From contig JAIXQF010000004.1 of NCBI GenBank assembly GCA_027484085.1, forward strand, positions 774,162 through 838,161: a stretch of 64,000 nt of DNA. Direction: 5' to 3'. The notes beneath the pieces were generated by a model that made no database searches, was not told the DNA's origin, and saw only the letters and a list, made by a program, of their open reading frames with translations. Source of the stretch: Actinomycetales bacterium. GTDB lineage: Bacteria > Actinomycetota > Actinomycetes > S36-B12 > UBA5976. A program made the position numbers and the translations under genes. Shown in pieces: positions 26,209 through 36,283 of this stretch; position 1 is the first letter of the stretch; every line of letters starts with the position of its first letter.

Positions 26209-27363
26209 ATGACGATTAACCTTGGCCTTCCGGCATTGCCGCCTCCTGTGTTAGCTCCACGTCGAAAGAGCCGTCAGATCACCCTTCGCCACGGCACGCA
26301 TCCGATCCTCGTTGGTGGAGATGCCCCGATCAGCATTCAGTCCATGGCAACAACGCTCACGGCTGACGTGAATAGCACGCTTCAGCAGATTGCCGAATTA
26401 ACAGCATCTGGCTGCCAAGTAGTTCGCGTTGCCGTTCCTAGTCAAGATGATGCAGATGCGTTACCGCAGATCGCTAAAAAATCGAGTATCCCTGTCATCG
26501 CAGACATTCACTTCCAACCGAAATATGTTTTCGCCGCTATTGATGCAGGAGTTGCTGGAGTTCGCGTTAATCCGGGCAACATTAAACAGTTTGATGACAA
26601 AGTAAAAGAAATTGCTAAGGCTGCAGGTGATGCAGGCATTCCAATTCGCATTGGCGTTAATGCTGGCTCGCTAGACAAGCGACTGCTTGAGAAGTACGGC
26701 AAAGCAACTCCAGAGGCTTTGGTCGAATCAGCTCTTTGGGAAGCATCACTATTCGAAGAACATGGATTTGGCGACATCAAGATTTCCGTAAAGCATCATG
26801 ACCCAGTCGTAATGGTTCAGGCGTACCGTCTGCTTGCTGCAAAATCGGATTACCCACTTCACCTTGGTGTTACTGAGGCTGGGCCACTGTTCCAAGGAAC
26901 CATCAAGTCCGCAGTGGCTTTTGGTTCCTTACTTAGCGACGGCATTGGCGACACAATTCGAGTTTCGCTATCAGCGCCTCCCGTTGAGGAAGTAAAGGTT
27001 GCAAATCAAATTTTGGAATCACTCAACCTAAAGCAGCGCGGCCTTGAGATTGTTAGTTGCCCATCTTGTGGTCGAGCTCAAGTTGATGTTTACACACTTG
27101 CCGAGCAAGTAACCGCAGGTTTGCAAGGACTTGAAGTTCCATTGCGCGTTGCCGTTATGGGTTGCGTTGTTAACGGACCTGGCGAGGCAAGAGAAGCCGA
27201 CCTTGGTGTTGCGAGCGGAAATGGTAAGGGACAAATTTTTGTTAAGGGCGAGGTCATCAAGACAGTGCCTGAAGCTCAAATTGTTGAAACGCTAATTGAA
27301 GAAGCGATGAAACTAGCCGAGAGCATGGATTCCGAAGGCGCACCAATCGTTTCTATTTCGTAA
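26209..27363 (+). CDS. ispG: 4-hydroxy-3-methylbut-2-enyl diphosphate synthase
   Basis: 384 residues. It reduces MEcPP to HMBPP in the MEP pathway using a [4Fe-4S] cluster. The TIM-barrel part has [22 protein letters not shown] and GVRVNPGNI; the cluster ligands are Cys in CPSCGR and in [11 protein letters not shown] near the C-terminus. It has its own leaderless-type promoter even though it follows rip1, so it can be controlled apart from dxr. Downstream GNAT gene is 10 bp away. Confidence 0.95.
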   Translation: MTINLGLPALPPPVLAPRRKSRQITLRHGTHPILVGGDAPISIQSMATTLTADVNSTLQQIAELTASGCQVVRVAVPSQDDADALPQIAKKSSIPVIADIHFQPKYVFAAIDAGVAGVRVNPGNIKQFDDKVKEIAKAAGDAGIPIRIGVNAGSLDKRLLEKYGKATPEALVESALWEASLFEEHGFGDIKISVKHHDPVVMVQAYRLLAAKSDYPLHLGVTEAGPLFQGTIKSAVAFGSLLSDGIGDTIRVSLSAPPVEEVKVANQILESLNLKQRGLEIVSCPSCGRAQVDVYTLAEQVTAGLQGLEVPLRVAVMGCVVNGPGEAREADLGVASGNGKGQIFVKGEVIKTVPEAQIVETLIEEAMKLAESMDSEGAPIVSIS

Positions 27364-27373
27364 TTCACTTGGC

Positions 27374-28216
27374 ATGGCACACGAAATCCGGGCAATAGAC
27401 GCAAATTCCATTGAGCAAGTTAAGAATTTAATCGATCAAGATCCAATTCGACATTGTTTTCTGGCGGCTCGGTTAGAACAAAGTAGACAAAGTAGATTTC
27501 GACCAAGCTATCCCGATCTACTTGGCTACTTTGATGATGGAAAACTCAAATCACTTTTAATGACTGGTGCAAACGTGGTGCCAGTTAACACTTCTCTGAT
27601 TGCGCGCCAAGAGTTTGCAACTGCGCTAAACAGATATGGTCGGCGCAGCTCTTCAATAGTCGGTCCGGTCGAAGAAGTTTTAGATCTTTGGTCGAAGGTG
27701 TCAGGAACCTGGGGACCGGCTAGAGATATTCGCGCTAATCAACCTGTCTTAGCCATTCGGTCGAACTCAACCAAAGATTTTGATGAAGAGGTTAGGTATT
27801 CGAATCATTCGGACTTGGATGAACTACTACCTGCCTGTATTGCAATGTTCACCGAAGAGGTCGGCGTGAGTCCAACAGCAAACGGCGGCGGCAATGCATA
27901 TCGAAACCGAATTTCTGAGTTGGTTTCCGCGCGACGTTCGTTCGTAAAGTACGAAGGTTCCCAGCTTGTGTTCAAGGCCGAGGTGGGGACTGTTGGCGCA
28001 GGAGTTGCCCAAATCCAAGGTGTTTGGGTTAGGCCCGAATTCCGAAACCGAGGGATCTCGGTACCCGCAATGGCTGCCGTTGTGAAACTAGTTTTAGCTG
28101 ACTTAGCCCCAGTAGTCTCGCTCTATGTCAATGACTACAACGAAGTAGCACTCAAGACTTATCAAAGTGTCGGATTTGAGCACGTTGATACTTTTGCAAC
28201 TGTCCTCTTTAGTTAA
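27374..28216 (+). CDS. GNAT acetyltransferase with N-terminal DUF4081-type domain
   Basis: 280 residues. The C-terminal half is a GNAT fold: VAQIQGVWVRPEFRNRGISVPAMAAVV carries the acetyl-CoA loop (R-x-x-G variant), and SLYVNDYNEVALKTYQSVGFEHV is the usual last motif. The N-terminal half (about 1-130) matches the DUF4081-like arm of mycobacterial Rv2867c, which sits in the same place after ispG. The substrate is unknown in all members I know of. Confidence 0.78.
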   Translation: MAHEIRAIDANSIEQVKNLIDQDPIRHCFLAARLEQSRQSRFRPSYPDLLGYFDDGKLKSLLMTGANVVPVNTSLIARQEFATALNRYGRRSSSIVGPVEEVLDLWSKVSGTWGPARDIRANQPVLAIRSNSTKDFDEEVRYSNHSDLDELLPACIAMFTEEVGVSPTANGGGNAYRNRISELVSARRSFVKYEGSQLVFKAEVGTVGAGVAQIQGVWVRPEFRNRGISVPAMAAVVKLVLADLAPVVSLYVNDYNEVALKTYQSVGFEHVDTFATVLFS

Positions 28217-28323
28217 GTGACTGCTCGGCCCTGACTCTCGCAAGCAAGAACCAAGGCAACTCAAAATAGACCGGTGGCCTCGGTACGATTGAGGCACTAT
28301 TTACTTAGACCTTAGGAGCGCTA

Positions 28324-30093
28324 GTGCTACGCATGTCAACCCTGTTCTTGCGGACTTTACGCGAGGATCCAGCGGATGCCGAAGTACCTAGCCACCGCCT
28401 TTTGGTCCGTGGCGGATATGTGCGCCGAATCGGTCCAGGTATTTGGTCGTGGTTGCCACTTGGCTATTTGGTTTACCGAAACGTAGAGCGCATAGTTCGC
28501 GAGGAAATGGACAAGGCGGGCTTCCAGGAAGTTCACTTCCCGGCACTATTACCTCGTGAGCCATACGAAAAGACGGGTCGCTGGAATGAATATGGCGACA
28601 ACCTATTTCGACTTCAAGACCGGAAAAAAGCAGATTACTTGCTGGGTCCAACACATGAAGAGATGTTCACGCTCATGGTCAAGGGTGAGTATTCGTCATA
28701 TAAAGATCTACCGCTTTGCATCTATCACATTCAAATCAAGTATCGCGATGAAGCTCGCCCGCGCGCTGGAATTCTAAGGGCAAGGGAATTTGTCATGAAG
28801 GATTCGTATTCCTTCGACATTAATGATGCTGGACTTGATGTTTCGTATCAACGTCATCGCGATTCGTACATCAAAACCTTTGATCGACTTGGAATGAAAT
28901 ACGAAATTGTTTCTGCAATGTCAGGTGCCATGGGTGGCTCGAAGAGTGAAGAATTCCTCGCCACCTGTGAAAGCGGAGAAGACACTTACGTTAAGTGCCC
29001 AAATTGTGGACTGGCTGCAAATGTTGAAGCCATCGTCACTCGAGTACCGGCAGAAATAGATGCCACTGGGGTTCCATCTGCTCACGTAGAGGACACACCA
29101 GACACTCCAACAATTGCATCACTGGTTGATATCTCGAACTCTCGTCCAGAACTGCGTAGATCTGATCGGGATTGGCAGGCTGGCGACACATTAAAGAACG
29201 TTGTGTTGATGCAAGTTGATTTATCTGGAAACCGCACACCACTAGTAATTGGCTTACCAGGGGACAGGGAAGTTGACCTTAAGCGCGTTGAAGCTGCCCT
29301 CCATCCAATTTCAATTGAGGCTTTCGAAGAGGAAGATTTCAAAAAGCACCCAGCGCTAGTAAAGGGATACATCGGACCAGAAGTATTGGGACTAAATTCC
29401 GTTTCGGGCATTCAGTACCTGGTTGATCCTCGGGTAGTTAAAGGGTCACGTTGGATTACCGGTGCCAACCGTCGAGGTAATCACGTCTACGACTTAGTCG
29501 CCGGCAGAGATTTTTCTTGGGATGGCGTGATTGAAGCAGCCGAGGTTCGACAAGGGGATGGTTGCTCTAATTGCGATAGCGAAGTTGGCATAGCTCGTGG
29601 CATCGAAATCGGTCACATATTCCAACTGGGTCGAAAGTATGCCGAGGCATTGGATCTAAAGGTTCTGGACGAGAATGGCGAATTGGTAACGGTAACCATG
29701 GGCTCATATGGAATTGGCGTCTCACGAGCTGTGGCCACGATTGCCGAGCAGTCTCATGACGAAAAGGGATTGATTTGGCCTCGCGAAGTTGCACCAGCTG
29801 ATATCCACATAGTTGCAACGGGTCGAGAAGATGAACCGTTCGATGTGGCACTAAAGATCAGCGAAGAGTTGGAATCTAACGGGGTTAGAGTTTTGTTTGA
29901 TGATCGCAGAGGTGTTTCGCCTGGTGTGAAATTCAATGACTCTGAGTTGTTAGGCATTCCAACAATCGCAATTGTTGGTAAAGGCTTGGCAGATGGCGTG
30001 ATTGAACTTCGAGACCGCAAGTCTGGGGAACAAACTTTAGTTCCAGTCGCAAATTTTGTATCAGACGTAATTGCACTAATCGCTTCTAAGTAG
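28324..30093 (+). CDS. proS: Prolyl-tRNA synthetase (bacterial type, with editing insertion)
   Basis: 589 residues charging tRNAPro. Class II motifs include [28 protein letters not shown], the motif 2 segment FKSSIKYRDE-like [26 protein letters not shown] region and the C-terminal anticodon domain. The 180-residue insertion around 220-400 ([17 protein letters not shown] onward) is the bacterial editing domain. The GTG at 28324 has an AGGAG site 5 nt upstream; the ATG at 28333 is an alternative. In mycobacteria proS likewise sits just before rimP-nusA-infB. Confidence 0.95.
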   Translation: MLRMSTLFLRTLREDPADAEVPSHRLLVRGGYVRRIGPGIWSWLPLGYLVYRNVERIVREEMDKAGFQEVHFPALLPREPYEKTGRWNEYGDNLFRLQDRKKADYLLGPTHEEMFTLMVKGEYSSYKDLPLCIYHIQIKYRDEARPRAGILRAREFVMKDSYSFDINDAGLDVSYQRHRDSYIKTFDRLGMKYEIVSAMSGAMGGSKSEEFLATCESGEDTYVKCPNCGLAANVEAIVTRVPAEIDATGVPSAHVEDTPDTPTIASLVDISNSRPELRRSDRDWQAGDTLKNVVLMQVDLSGNRTPLVIGLPGDREVDLKRVEAALHPISIEAFEEEDFKKHPALVKGYIGPEVLGLNSVSGIQYLVDPRVVKGSRWITGANRRGNHVYDLVAGRDFSWDGVIEAAEVRQGDGCSNCDSEVGIARGIEIGHIFQLGRKYAEALDLKVLDENGELVTVTMGSYGIGVSRAVATIAEQSHDEKGLIWPREVAPADIHIVATGREDEPFDVALKISEELESNGVRVLFDDRRGVSPGVKFNDSELLGIPTIAIVGKGLADGVIELRDRKSGEQTLVPVANFVSDVIALIASK

Positions 30094-30098
30094 TCGCA

Positions 30099-30815
30099 AT
30101 GACAATCCAAGCTGTGGTGTTCGATTGGGGTGGCACATTAACTCCTTGGCACAATGTTGATTTGCAAGAACTCTGGATGGGTTATGCCGAGATTTACGAT
30201 CCAGCTAATGCAGAACATCTTGCAGAAACGCTTAATCATGGTGAACAAGCTCGTTGGTCTCGTCAGTTTGAAACAAATGGCGAAGTTGGAACTGGTATTC
30301 TTGACGAACTTTTTCATGAAGCTGGTGTTGACACCTCGAGTCCGCTTCACTTCGAGGCTTTAGAGCGATACCTGAGTGGTTGGGATCCTCATACCTACAC
30401 TGATCCAGATGCTGTTGAACTCCTCGAAGGACTTCGGGGAATGGGCATCAAGACAGCAGTGCTTTCAAACACAATGTGGCCGCGTAGGCACCATGAGTCA
30501 GTTTTAGAGCGTGATGGTGTTTTGCATCTATTCGACTACTTGCTGTTTACGAGTGAAACTCCAGCTGGCAAGCCACATAAGTCTGTATTCGCAGATGTTC
30601 TTTACAACTTGGATGTTGATCCCAAAAATGCGGCATTTGTGGGCGATCGACTATTTGATGACATTCACGGCGCTCAATCCATTGGCATGAAGGGTATTTG
30701 GATTCCGCATTCAAATATCCCGGCATCACAATCAACTGACTTGGGCATTACTCCTGATGCAACAATCCAAAGACTTGGTGAAGTCATGGATGTGGTTGCA
30801 GGCTGGAGCGTTTAG
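30099..30815 (+). CDS. HAD-superfamily hydrolase with DWGGT motif I
   Basis: 238 residues of a HAD hydrolase with an alpha-helical C1 cap (about 20-90). Motif I is FDWGGTL: the nucleophile Asp is present but the second Asp found in most phosphatases is Gly. Motif II is AVLSNTMW, motif III the Lys in GKPHKS, and motif IV GDRLFDDIHGA. Lack of the +2 acid suggests either an unusual phosphatase or a different leaving group. It lies 5 bp from both the proS and TSUP genes. Substrate not assignable. Confidence 0.75.
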   Translation: MTIQAVVFDWGGTLTPWHNVDLQELWMGYAEIYDPANAEHLAETLNHGEQARWSRQFETNGEVGTGILDELFHEAGVDTSSPLHFEALERYLSGWDPHTYTDPDAVELLEGLRGMGIKTAVLSNTMWPRRHHESVLERDGVLHLFDYLLFTSETPAGKPHKSVFADVLYNLDVDPKNAAFVGDRLFDDIHGAQSIGMKGIWIPHSNIPASQSTDLGITPDATIQRLGEVMDVVAGWSV

Positions 30816-30820
30816 CGGAA

Positions 30821-31591
30821 ATGCAACTGCAATTAGTCGAGATAACTCTCTGGATGGTTGCACTTTGCGTAGCTGCTGCGTTTCTGGCAGGTTTTGTCGA
30901 TGCCGTTGCCGGTGGTGGCGGACTTATTCAACTACCTGTTCTACTTTGGGCTTTCCCTAGCGCGCCATTAGCTAGCATCTTGGGAACCAATAAGGCGGTA
31001 TCAATAGTTGGTACTAGCGTTGCCGCGAATACGTATCGCCAGCGAATCAAGATCAATTCAAATCAATTAGTGCCTATGCTTGTGGCCGCTTTCCTTGGTT
31101 CACTTTTTGGAGCACTACTTGCGACGAATGTCTCGCGGGCAATTTTTGAACCAGTGATTTTAGTGATTCTGATCGCAGTTGGGATCTTTACGTTGTTGCG
31201 GCCGGACTTTGGAAAAATTCAGTCGGACCGGAACATCTCACCGATTCTGGCACCTTTGGTCGGATTATTTATTGGGTTTTACGACGGGCTAATTGGCCCA
31301 GGCACGGGAATGTTCCTACTGTTTTCATTAGTTAGTTTCCTGGGAACAAGTTTTCTGGGGGCTTCGGCTATCGCAAAGTTTGTAAACGTCGCAACCAACC
31401 TCGCCGCGCTCATCATCTTCATCCCTAATGGACACGTGATTTGGGTATTGGCTGCCGCAATGGCTCCGGCGAATTTAATCGGGGGATACATTGGGGCTCG
31501 AACTGCGCTTGATCGAGGGAACTCTTTCGTTCGATTGATTTTCTTAACAATGCTCACAGCTTTAGTGATTAGGTTGATAGCAACCGTTTAG
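30821..31591 (+). CDS. TauE/SafE (TSUP) family membrane permease
   Basis: 256 residues with seven to eight membrane helices. AGFVDAVAGGGGLIQLPVL and the repeat-related GFYDGLIGPGTGMFLLFSLV are the paired TSUP signatures, and LGTNKAVSIVGTS follows the first. Known members export sulfite or sulfoacetate or take up organosulfur compounds; the ligand here is unknown. It follows the HAD gene by 5 bp, so proS-HAD-TSUP probably form one transcript. Confidence 0.83.
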   Translation: MQLQLVEITLWMVALCVAAAFLAGFVDAVAGGGGLIQLPVLLWAFPSAPLASILGTNKAVSIVGTSVAANTYRQRIKINSNQLVPMLVAAFLGSLFGALLATNVSRAIFEPVILVILIAVGIFTLLRPDFGKIQSDRNISPILAPLVGLFIGFYDGLIGPGTGMFLLFSLVSFLGTSFLGASAIAKFVNVATNLAALIIFIPNGHVIWVLAAAMAPANLIGGYIGARTALDRGNSFVRLIFLTMLTALVIRLIATV

Positions 31592-31696
31592 TGACGTGGC
31601 GCGTTGGTAAAACTGAATCTTAGTTAAGCCAAACTTGGTCAATTTTGCGACTACGATAGGAACATAACTGCTCCACCAAATTGAAAAGGCACGAAA

Positions 31697-32197
31697 ATGA
31701 TTCCAGTCTCTGAACTCACCTTGCTACTGGAGCCTGTGGTTGCCACATTTTCGTTTGATTTAGACGAAGTAGAGATCTCTCGTTCTGGTGGCCAGAGAAT
31801 TCTTGATGTAACTATCGATGGCGATAGTGGCGTAAATCTTGATGAAGTCGCTGCAGTCTCGCGCGCAATTTCAGAATTTCTTGATAACGCAGATGTTATG
31901 GGTGAAGAGCCTTATGTTCTTGAAGTTGGAACAAGAGGCGTATCCAAACCTCTCACAAAACCAGTTCACTGGGCCAGAAATGTTGGGCGCCTAGTTAACG
32001 TTGCGGGTGATGCGATTAACGCAGTGGGCAGAATTGTTGAATTTGACGAGCCGAATGTAACTCTTGACATAAAGGGAAAACTTCGAACCATAAGTATTAA
32101 CGAAGTTTCTCGCGCGAACATCGAAATTGAATTTAAGAAAATGCCTAAAGAAGATGCCGAAGACTTGTCCGATGACTTTGATCTTGAGTCAGAGTAG
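31697..32197 (+). CDS. rimP: Ribosome maturation factor RimP
   Basis: 166 residues; needed for 30S assembly. The N-terminal alpha/beta domain has VEISRSGGQRILDVTIDGDSGVNLDEVAAVSRAISEFLD and the VLEVGTRGVSKPLTKPVHWARNVGRLV block, followed by a small C-terminal SH3-like beta domain. An AAAGG ribosome site precedes the ATG. First gene of the rimP-nusA-infB block; the 105-bp gap before it shows no clear promoter. Confidence 0.92.
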   Translation: MIPVSELTLLLEPVVATFSFDLDEVEISRSGGQRILDVTIDGDSGVNLDEVAAVSRAISEFLDNADVMGEEPYVLEVGTRGVSKPLTKPVHWARNVGRLVNVAGDAINAVGRIVEFDEPNVTLDIKGKLRTISINEVSRANIEIEFKKMPKEDAEDLSDDFDLESE

Positions 32198-32208
32198 GAA
32201 GTTGAATT

Positions 32209-33183
32209 ATGGATATTGACATTTCAGCGCTCAAGGGATTGACGCGTGAGCGCGGCCTCTCCTTGGATTACGTGGTTGATTCAATCGAACAGGCACTTCT
32301 GGTTGCGTATTTGAATTCTTCCGGTGCACATGAAAGTGCCAGAGTAGAGCTGGATCGAGTAACCGGTCACGTTCTTGTCATTGCAGATGAGTTGAATGAC
32401 GAAGGTGAAAAGATTGGCGAGTTTGAGGCCACTCCTGAAGGATTCGGTCGCGTTGCTGCATCTTTGGCACGTGGCGTAATTACTCAAAGACTCAAGGCGG
32501 CAGACGATGACGCAACCGTGGCTGAGTACCAAGCAAAAGAAGGCGACATAGTCTCTGGTGTGATTCAACAGGGCAGTGATCGCCAACTGATCTTCGTTAA
32601 CTTGGGAAAAACTGAAGGAGTGCTGCCTCCAGAAGAAACAGTTCCAGGTGAAGACTATTCGCATGGAACTCGACTTAGGTGTTATGTAGTTGCCGTAAAG
32701 ATGGGACCCAAAGGCCCTGTGATCACATTGTCAAGATCCCATCCAAAGTTAGTAGAAGAGTTGTTTAAGTTTGAAGTGCCAGAAATTGCAGACGGAACGG
32801 TAGTGATTGAAGGCTTGGCACGTGAAGCTGGCCACCGTACCAAGATTGCTGTTTCCACAAAGGCTGCGAGCGTCAATCCAAAGGGAGCTTGTATCGGTCC
32901 GCTTGGAGGCCGAGTGCGGGCTGTCATGAGTGAACTTGGTGGTGAAAAAATCGACATTGTCGACTACAGCGAAGATCTAGCGCTTTACGTCAAGCACGCA
33001 CTTTCTCCAGCAAAAGTTATTTCGGCAACGCTTATCGATGAAGAAAACCGAATTGTCCGAGTCGTCGTTCCCGATTTTCAATTGAGTCTTGCGATTGGTC
33101 GCGAGGGCCAGAATGCCAGATTGGCTGCCCGATTAACCGGTGCAAAAATCGACATCAAATCTGACATGGCTACCGAGGCTTAA
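32209..33183 (+). CDS. nusA: Transcription termination/antitermination factor NusA
   Basis: 324 residues with an RNA-polymerase-binding N-terminal domain (about 1-105), an S1 domain (EGDIVSGVIQQGSDRQLIFVNLG, about 110-180), and two KH domains (GACIGPLGGRVRAVMSELGGEKIDIVDYSED and LAIGREGQNARLAARLTGAKIDIK). It lacks the C-terminal acidic repeats of enterobacterial NusA, as usual in actinobacteria. It follows rimP by 11 bp, with AGGAAG as ribosome site. The gene that normally follows, ylxR, is missing or degraded. Confidence 0.95.
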   Translation: MDIDISALKGLTRERGLSLDYVVDSIEQALLVAYLNSSGAHESARVELDRVTGHVLVIADELNDEGEKIGEFEATPEGFGRVAASLARGVITQRLKAADDDATVAEYQAKEGDIVSGVIQQGSDRQLIFVNLGKTEGVLPPEETVPGEDYSHGTRLRCYVVAVKMGPKGPVITLSRSHPKLVEELFKFEVPEIADGTVVIEGLAREAGHRTKIAVSTKAASVNPKGACIGPLGGRVRAVMSELGGEKIDIVDYSEDLALYVKHALSPAKVISATLIDEENRIVRVVVPDFQLSLAIGREGQNARLAARLTGAKIDIKSDMATEA

Positions 33184-33522
33184 ACAAAGCGCTAAGTAGA
33201 AAACCTCCAAAAAACCCTATGGATAATGGGTATCTACAAATTGGGCTAGAGTAGGGGAAGCAAGTAGCTTGATTTCCGTTCTGTGTGGGTGGAATTTGAG
33301 GATCTCGAGTAATTCTGGATCAACTTGTTATCAGTATCCGTTAACTACCGCTGAAAACGGGAGTGTTTATGTTCAACGCCAGGCTTGCGTTCTAGTTATG
33401 AACGCCAACAGGCAAGATGCTCAGCTAATGAGCATCAATAAGCAGAGTGCTCAGAAATGAGCGCGCAAAAACAAGAGACGGTTCGGATCTATTAATTAGA
33501 CCTCGGACCAGACTGGAGAATC
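33184..33522 (+). other. 339-bp nusA-infB gap with structured RNA and possible ylxR relic
   Basis: No well-supported gene is present. A 63-codon frame (33269-33460, TTG start, no clear ribosome site) ends in GSVYVQRQACV, faintly like the GRGAYVH...C end of YlxR/RnpM. In another frame TGTGTGGGTGG resembles the start of a CVGCR codon run. This suggests a frame-shifted ylxR relic, though it is not proven. The second half holds a run of hairpins, listed separately. An infB ribosome site (GGAGA) closes the gap. Confidence 0.4.
33344..33464 (+). ncRNA. Array of consecutive hairpins upstream of infB
   Basis: Four stem-loops in a row. 33344-33364 has arms ACT.CCG/CGG.AGT with one mismatch. 33387-33405 is GCGTTC/GAACGC with a 7-nt loop. 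33416-33436 is GATGCTCA/TGAGCATC with loop GCTAA. 33447-33464 is GTGCTCA/TGAGCGC with a GAAA tetraloop and one G-U pair. The last three are separated by exactly 10 nt each. No U-tract follows, so this is not a simple terminator; it may be a leader or protein-binding RNA. Confidence 0.4.
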
Positions 33523-36240
33523 GTGTCCAAGGTCCGAGTGTATGAGCTTGCAAAGGCGCTAGGCGTCGAAAGCAAAGACATCATTTCAAAACTTGAAGAA
33601 GTTGGTGAGTACGTTAAGTCGGCATCGTCGACTGTCGAAGCTCCCGTTATTCGTCGGCTGCATGAAAAGTTTCCTGAGTTAAAGGAATCAGCTAGTAAAG
33701 CACCCGCACCCGCAAAGAAGGCACCTGCGAAGAAAGCTGCTGCCCCTGTTGAAACAGCATCCGTCGATTCGAGCGCTTCATCACCAGCACCAGCGACTGA
33801 CGAAGTTGCTGCCGTAAGCACTTCAGATGCGGCACCAACAGATGCAACCGCAGCGCCAACTGCTCCAAGCCCAACTCCAGGTCCAATACCGGGCGCAGTT
33901 CCAGGGCCTCGTCCTGGCGGACCTCGCCCAGGTAACAACCCATTTACTTCGGCGCCGCGTCCTCCGCGTGCCGGCAATAATCCTTTTTCATCGGGTAGCG
34001 CTGGCCCACGTCCAGGTGGCGGTGTAACCGGCGCACCTCGTCCAGCCGGCCCACGTCCCGGTGGACCAGGCCGTCCAGGCGGAGATCGCCCAGGTGGTTT
34101 TGGCGGACCTCGTCCTGGTGGCCCAGGTCGTCCAGGTGGCTTTACTCCTGGCGGAGGCCGTCCAGGTGGAGATCGCCCAGGTGGTTTTGGCGGACCTCGT
34201 CCAGCAGGTGCTGGTGGTGGATTTGCCGGTGCAGGTGCACCAGGTGGCGCACCAGGAGGAGCACCGGGAGGCAGACCAGGTGGTCGTCCAAATTCAACCG
34301 GTGGTCGTGGTAACACAGCAGGTGCTTTTGGTAAATCAGGTGGACGTCCTTCAAAGGGAAGAAAGTCCAAGCGCGCGAAGCGTCAAGAGTTCGACAACAT
34401 GATGGCTCCGGTCACAGGTGGTTCGTCTGTGGCCATGGGTCGCGGCGATGCAATTCGCCTGGCACGCGGCTCGTCATTAAGCGATTTTGCCGACAAGATC
34501 AATGCTGAACCAGCATCCTTAGTTCAAATTCTTTTCAAGATGGGTGAAATGGTAACCGCTACCCAGTCGGTTAACGAGGAAACCTTGCAGTTGCTTGGCG
34601 CGGAGTTGAATTATGAAATTCAAATCATTTCGCCAGAAGACGAAGACCGCGAATTGCTTGAGTCTTACGATCTTGAGTTTGGTGACGAAGGCGACGATGA
34701 AGACTTAGTTATTCGTCCGCCAGTTGTAACTGTCATGGGTCACGTTGACCACGGTAAGACCAGATTGCTTGATGCAATTCGCCAAACAAATGTAATTGAA
34801 CGCGAAGCTGGTGGAATTACCCAGCACATTGGTGCTTACCAGATTCATCACCTTCACGAAGGCGTAGAACGCGCGATCACTTTCATTGACACACCAGGTC
34901 ACGAGGCATTCACTGCTATGCGTGCTCGTGGCGCGCAAGTGACAGATATCGCTGTACTTGTTGTTGCCGCTGACGACGGCGTTAAGCCACAAACAATCGA
35001 AGCACTGAATCATGCGCAAGCTGCAAATGTTCCAATTGTTGTTGCAGTCAACAAGATCGATAAAGAAGGCGCAGATTCAACTAAGGTTCGTGGGCAGCTG
35101 ACCGAATATGGATTAGTTCCAGAAGAGTATGGTGGCGACACAATCTTCGTTGACGTATCGGCGAAGAATAACCTCAACATCAATGACTTGATTGACTCGA
35201 TCTTGTTAACCGCTGATGCTGGTCTAGATCTTCGGGCTAATCCAGTTCAGGATGCTCAAGGTGTGGCAATTGAAGCCAACCTCGACCGAGGTCGTGGCCC
35301 AGTTGCCACCGTTTTGGTCCAGCGCGGAACGCTTCGCCCAGGAGATTCAATCGTTGTCGGTGACGCCTTCGGACGCGTTCGCGCAATGATGGATGAAAAT
35401 GGGGTAGCCGTAAAGGAAGCCGGTCCTGCTCGCGCAGTTCAGGTTCTTGGACTTACCTCAGTTCCTAGTGCTGGCGACAGTTTCTTGGTGGTTGCCGAAG
35501 ATCGAATCGCGCGCCAGATTGCACAATCACGTGGTGCCCGAGAGCGCAACGCTGAACTGGCAGCTCGACGTGGCCGTCACACACTTGAAGACGTTCTTAA
35601 GGCTCTTGAAAAGGGCGAAGTCGTCGAGCTCAAGATCATTATCAAGGGTGACGTATCTGGTTCGGTTGAAGCTCTTGAAGATGCTTTGTTGAACATTGAC
35701 GTTGATGATGAGAACGTGATCTTGCGCGTAATCCACCGTGGTGTTGGTGCCATTACCGAAAACGACGTCTCCTTGGCTGCGGCATCTGATGCCATGATCA
35801 TTGGCTTCAATGTTCGCCCAGAGGGCAAGTCACGTGATTTGGCTGACCGTGAGAATGTTGAAATCCGCTACTACAACGTGATCTACGGCGTAATTGATGA
35901 CATCGAGTCGGCCCTTAAGGGTATGCGAAAGGCTGAATACGAAGAGGCAGAACTTGGTTCGGCTGAAGTTCGTGACGTATTCCGTTCCAGCAAGTTTGGA
36001 AACATTGCAGGTTGCATGGTTCTTAATGGCGAAATCAAGCGCAAGGCTAAGGCCAGATTGGTTCGCGATGGTTCGGTCGTTCAAGCAGATCTATCCATTG
36101 ATACCTTGCGACGATTCAAGGATGACGCAACTGAAGTTCGAGAAGGATTCGAGTGCGGTATCGGACTTGGCTCATTCAACGACATCAAGGTCGGCGACAT
36201 CATCGAAACATTTGAAATGCGTGAAATAGTGCGCAGTTAA
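33523..36240 (+). CDS. infB: Translation initiation factor IF-2
   Basis: 905 residues. It binds fMet-tRNA and GTP at initiation. The N-terminal winged part starts [20 protein letters not shown]. Next comes an Ala/Pro/Lys stretch and a long Gly-Pro-Arg-rich region (about 110-285), then the [13 protein letters not shown] block. The G domain follows with GHVDHGKT (406-413), DTPGHEAF and NKID, then domains II-IV. The GTG at 33523 has GGAGA 4-5 nt upstream. Its stop codon lies in the loop of a strong terminator hairpin. The unusual length comes from the low-complexity region, common in actinobacterial IF-2. Confidence 0.96.
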   Translation: MSKVRVYELAKALGVESKDIISKLEEVGEYVKSASSTVEAPVIRRLHEKFPELKESASKAPAPAKKAPAKKAAAPVETASVDSSASSPAPATDEVAAVSTSDAAPTDATAAPTAPSPTPGPIPGAVPGPRPGGPRPGNNPFTSAPRPPRAGNNPFSSGSAGPRPGGGVTGAPRPAGPRPGGPGRPGGDRPGGFGGPRPGGPGRPGGFTPGGGRPGGDRPGGFGGPRPAGAGGGFAGAGAPGGAPGGAPGGRPGGRPNSTGGRGNTAGAFGKSGGRPSKGRKSKRAKRQEFDNMMAPVTGGSSVAMGRGDAIRLARGSSLSDFADKINAEPASLVQILFKMGEMVTATQSVNEETLQLLGAELNYEIQIISPEDEDRELLESYDLEFGDEGDDEDLVIRPPVVTVMGHVDHGKTRLLDAIRQTNVIEREAGGITQHIGAYQIHHLHEGVERAITFIDTPGHEAFTAMRARGAQVTDIAVLVVAADDGVKPQTIEALNHAQAANVPIVVAVNKIDKEGADSTKVRGQLTEYGLVPEEYGGDTIFVDVSAKNNLNINDLIDSILLTADAGLDLRANPVQDAQGVAIEANLDRGRGPVATVLVQRGTLRPGDSIVVGDAFGRVRAMMDENGVAVKEAGPARAVQVLGLTSVPSAGDSFLVVAEDRIARQIAQSRGARERNAELAARRGRHTLEDVLKALEKGEVVELKIIIKGDVSGSVEALEDALLNIDVDDENVILRVIHRGVGAITENDVSLAAASDAMIIGFNVRPEGKSRDLADRENVEIRYYNVIYGVIDDIESALKGMRKAEYEEAELGSAEVRDVFRSSKFGNIAGCMVLNGEIKRKAKARLVRDGSVVQADLSIDTLRRFKDDATEVREGFECGIGLGSFNDIKVGDIIETFEMREIVRS
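33900..34330 (+). repeat. Gly-Pro-Arg-coding low-complexity repeat region in infB
   Basis: A run of degenerate CGTCCAGGTGG-type units encodes RPGG and [13 protein letters not shown] repeats. One 35-bp unit occurs twice without change, at 34081-34115 and 34168-34202. Such tracts can change length by slippage. Confidence 0.7.
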
Positions 36241-36256
36241 TACTGCGCACTATTTT
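36224..36256 (+). terminator. Intrinsic terminator/attenuator overlapping the infB stop codon
   Basis: Two perfect 14-nt arms, AAATAGTGCGCAGT (36224-36237) and its complement (36242-36255), are separated by the loop TAAT, which contains the infB stop codon TAA. A run of four T (36253-36256) ends it. It stands 28 bp before rbfA and would separate infB from downstream genes, or stabilise the infB 3' end. Confidence 0.75.
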
Positions 36257-36283
36257 CGTAAATAGAAATCTAGGGAGCTCGAA

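Noticed and set aside
31592-31696. tRNA or riboswitch before rimP
   Set aside because: The 105-bp gap has no cloverleaf, no known aptamer pattern and only a weak small inverted repeat.
33492-34370. Long Pro/Gly-rich open frame antisense to infB (292 codons)
   Set aside because: It mirrors the GC-rich repeat part of infB; its composition is a by-product of the RPGG codons and it has no independent start signals.
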